This document shows, in pieces, positions 6,471 to 6,530 of a DNA stretch of 6,530 nt. Origin of the DNA: Prosthecobacter sp. GTDB lineage: Bacteria; Verrucomicrobiota; Verrucomicrobiia; Verrucomicrobiales; Verrucomicrobiaceae. The notes beneath the pieces were generated by a model, which saw only the letters and a program-made list of their open reading frames with translations, searched no databases and had not been told where the DNA came from. Positions within the stretch are counted from its first letter, which is position 1. Each line of letters starts with the position of its first letter. Both the position numbers and the translations under genes were made by a program. The DNA is taken from assembly GCA_025869455.1 (NCBI GenBank), contig JAOZVT010000718.1:1-6530 (forward strand), in the 5' to 3' direction.

Positions 6471-6530
6471 GGATGAAGGCGTGAGAAAGATTTTTGTTAA
6501 GCTTAGGTAAATCTGTGGGTCATCGGCGAA

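Noticed and set aside
6471..6530. Possible start of another gene at the right edge
   Set aside because: No frame with recognisable sequence; the AT-rich stretch around 6488-6513 contains stops and is too short to judge.

Overview
The window holds four protein-coding genes and little non-coding DNA: (1) the 5' 647 codons of recG on the minus strand, running off the left edge; (2) a class II histone-deacetylase-like amidohydrolase on the plus strand; (3) a biotin-pathway aminotransferase (BioA/BioK type) on the plus strand; (4) a complete M3-family oligopeptidase on the minus strand. No RNA gene, CRISPR array, transposase or phage gene was seen.

Layout. recG (start 1941, leftward) and the deacetylase (start 2033, rightward) are divergent and share a 91-bp gap. 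The deacetylase and bioA lie in the same direction 62 bp apart with no obvious terminator between them, so they may be co-transcribed. bioA and the peptidase converge, and their 3' ends overlap by 23 bp (4304-4326). The peptidase has a good sigma70-type promoter candidate at 6443-6470. The last ~60 bases hold nothing I can recognise.

Organism. This is bacterial chromosomal DNA of moderately high GC with housekeeping-type genes. Three of the four genes lack a recognisable Shine-Dalgarno sequence. The gene content alone does not fix the taxon. My impression from protein style, weak SD use and a GC-rich palindromic repeat inside a coding region is Verrucomicrobiota or a relative; this is unverified inference.

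Function. RecG rescues stalled forks and processes branched recombination intermediates. The aminotransferase makes 7,8-diaminopelargonate for biotin and looks like the Bacillus lysine-using type rather than the E. coli SAM-using type. The M3 peptidase degrades cytosolic oligopeptides. The deacetylase has an unknown acetylated substrate. I see no pathway joining all four genes.

The most unusual signal is inside recG. A 41-bp double hairpin at 797-837 (two GC-rich palindromes with 3-nt loops, sharing an 11-bp core repeated exactly 21 bp apart) is translated in frame as an extra Arg-rich segment of the helicase domain. It looks like a REP-like element that has entered a conserved gene without breaking it.
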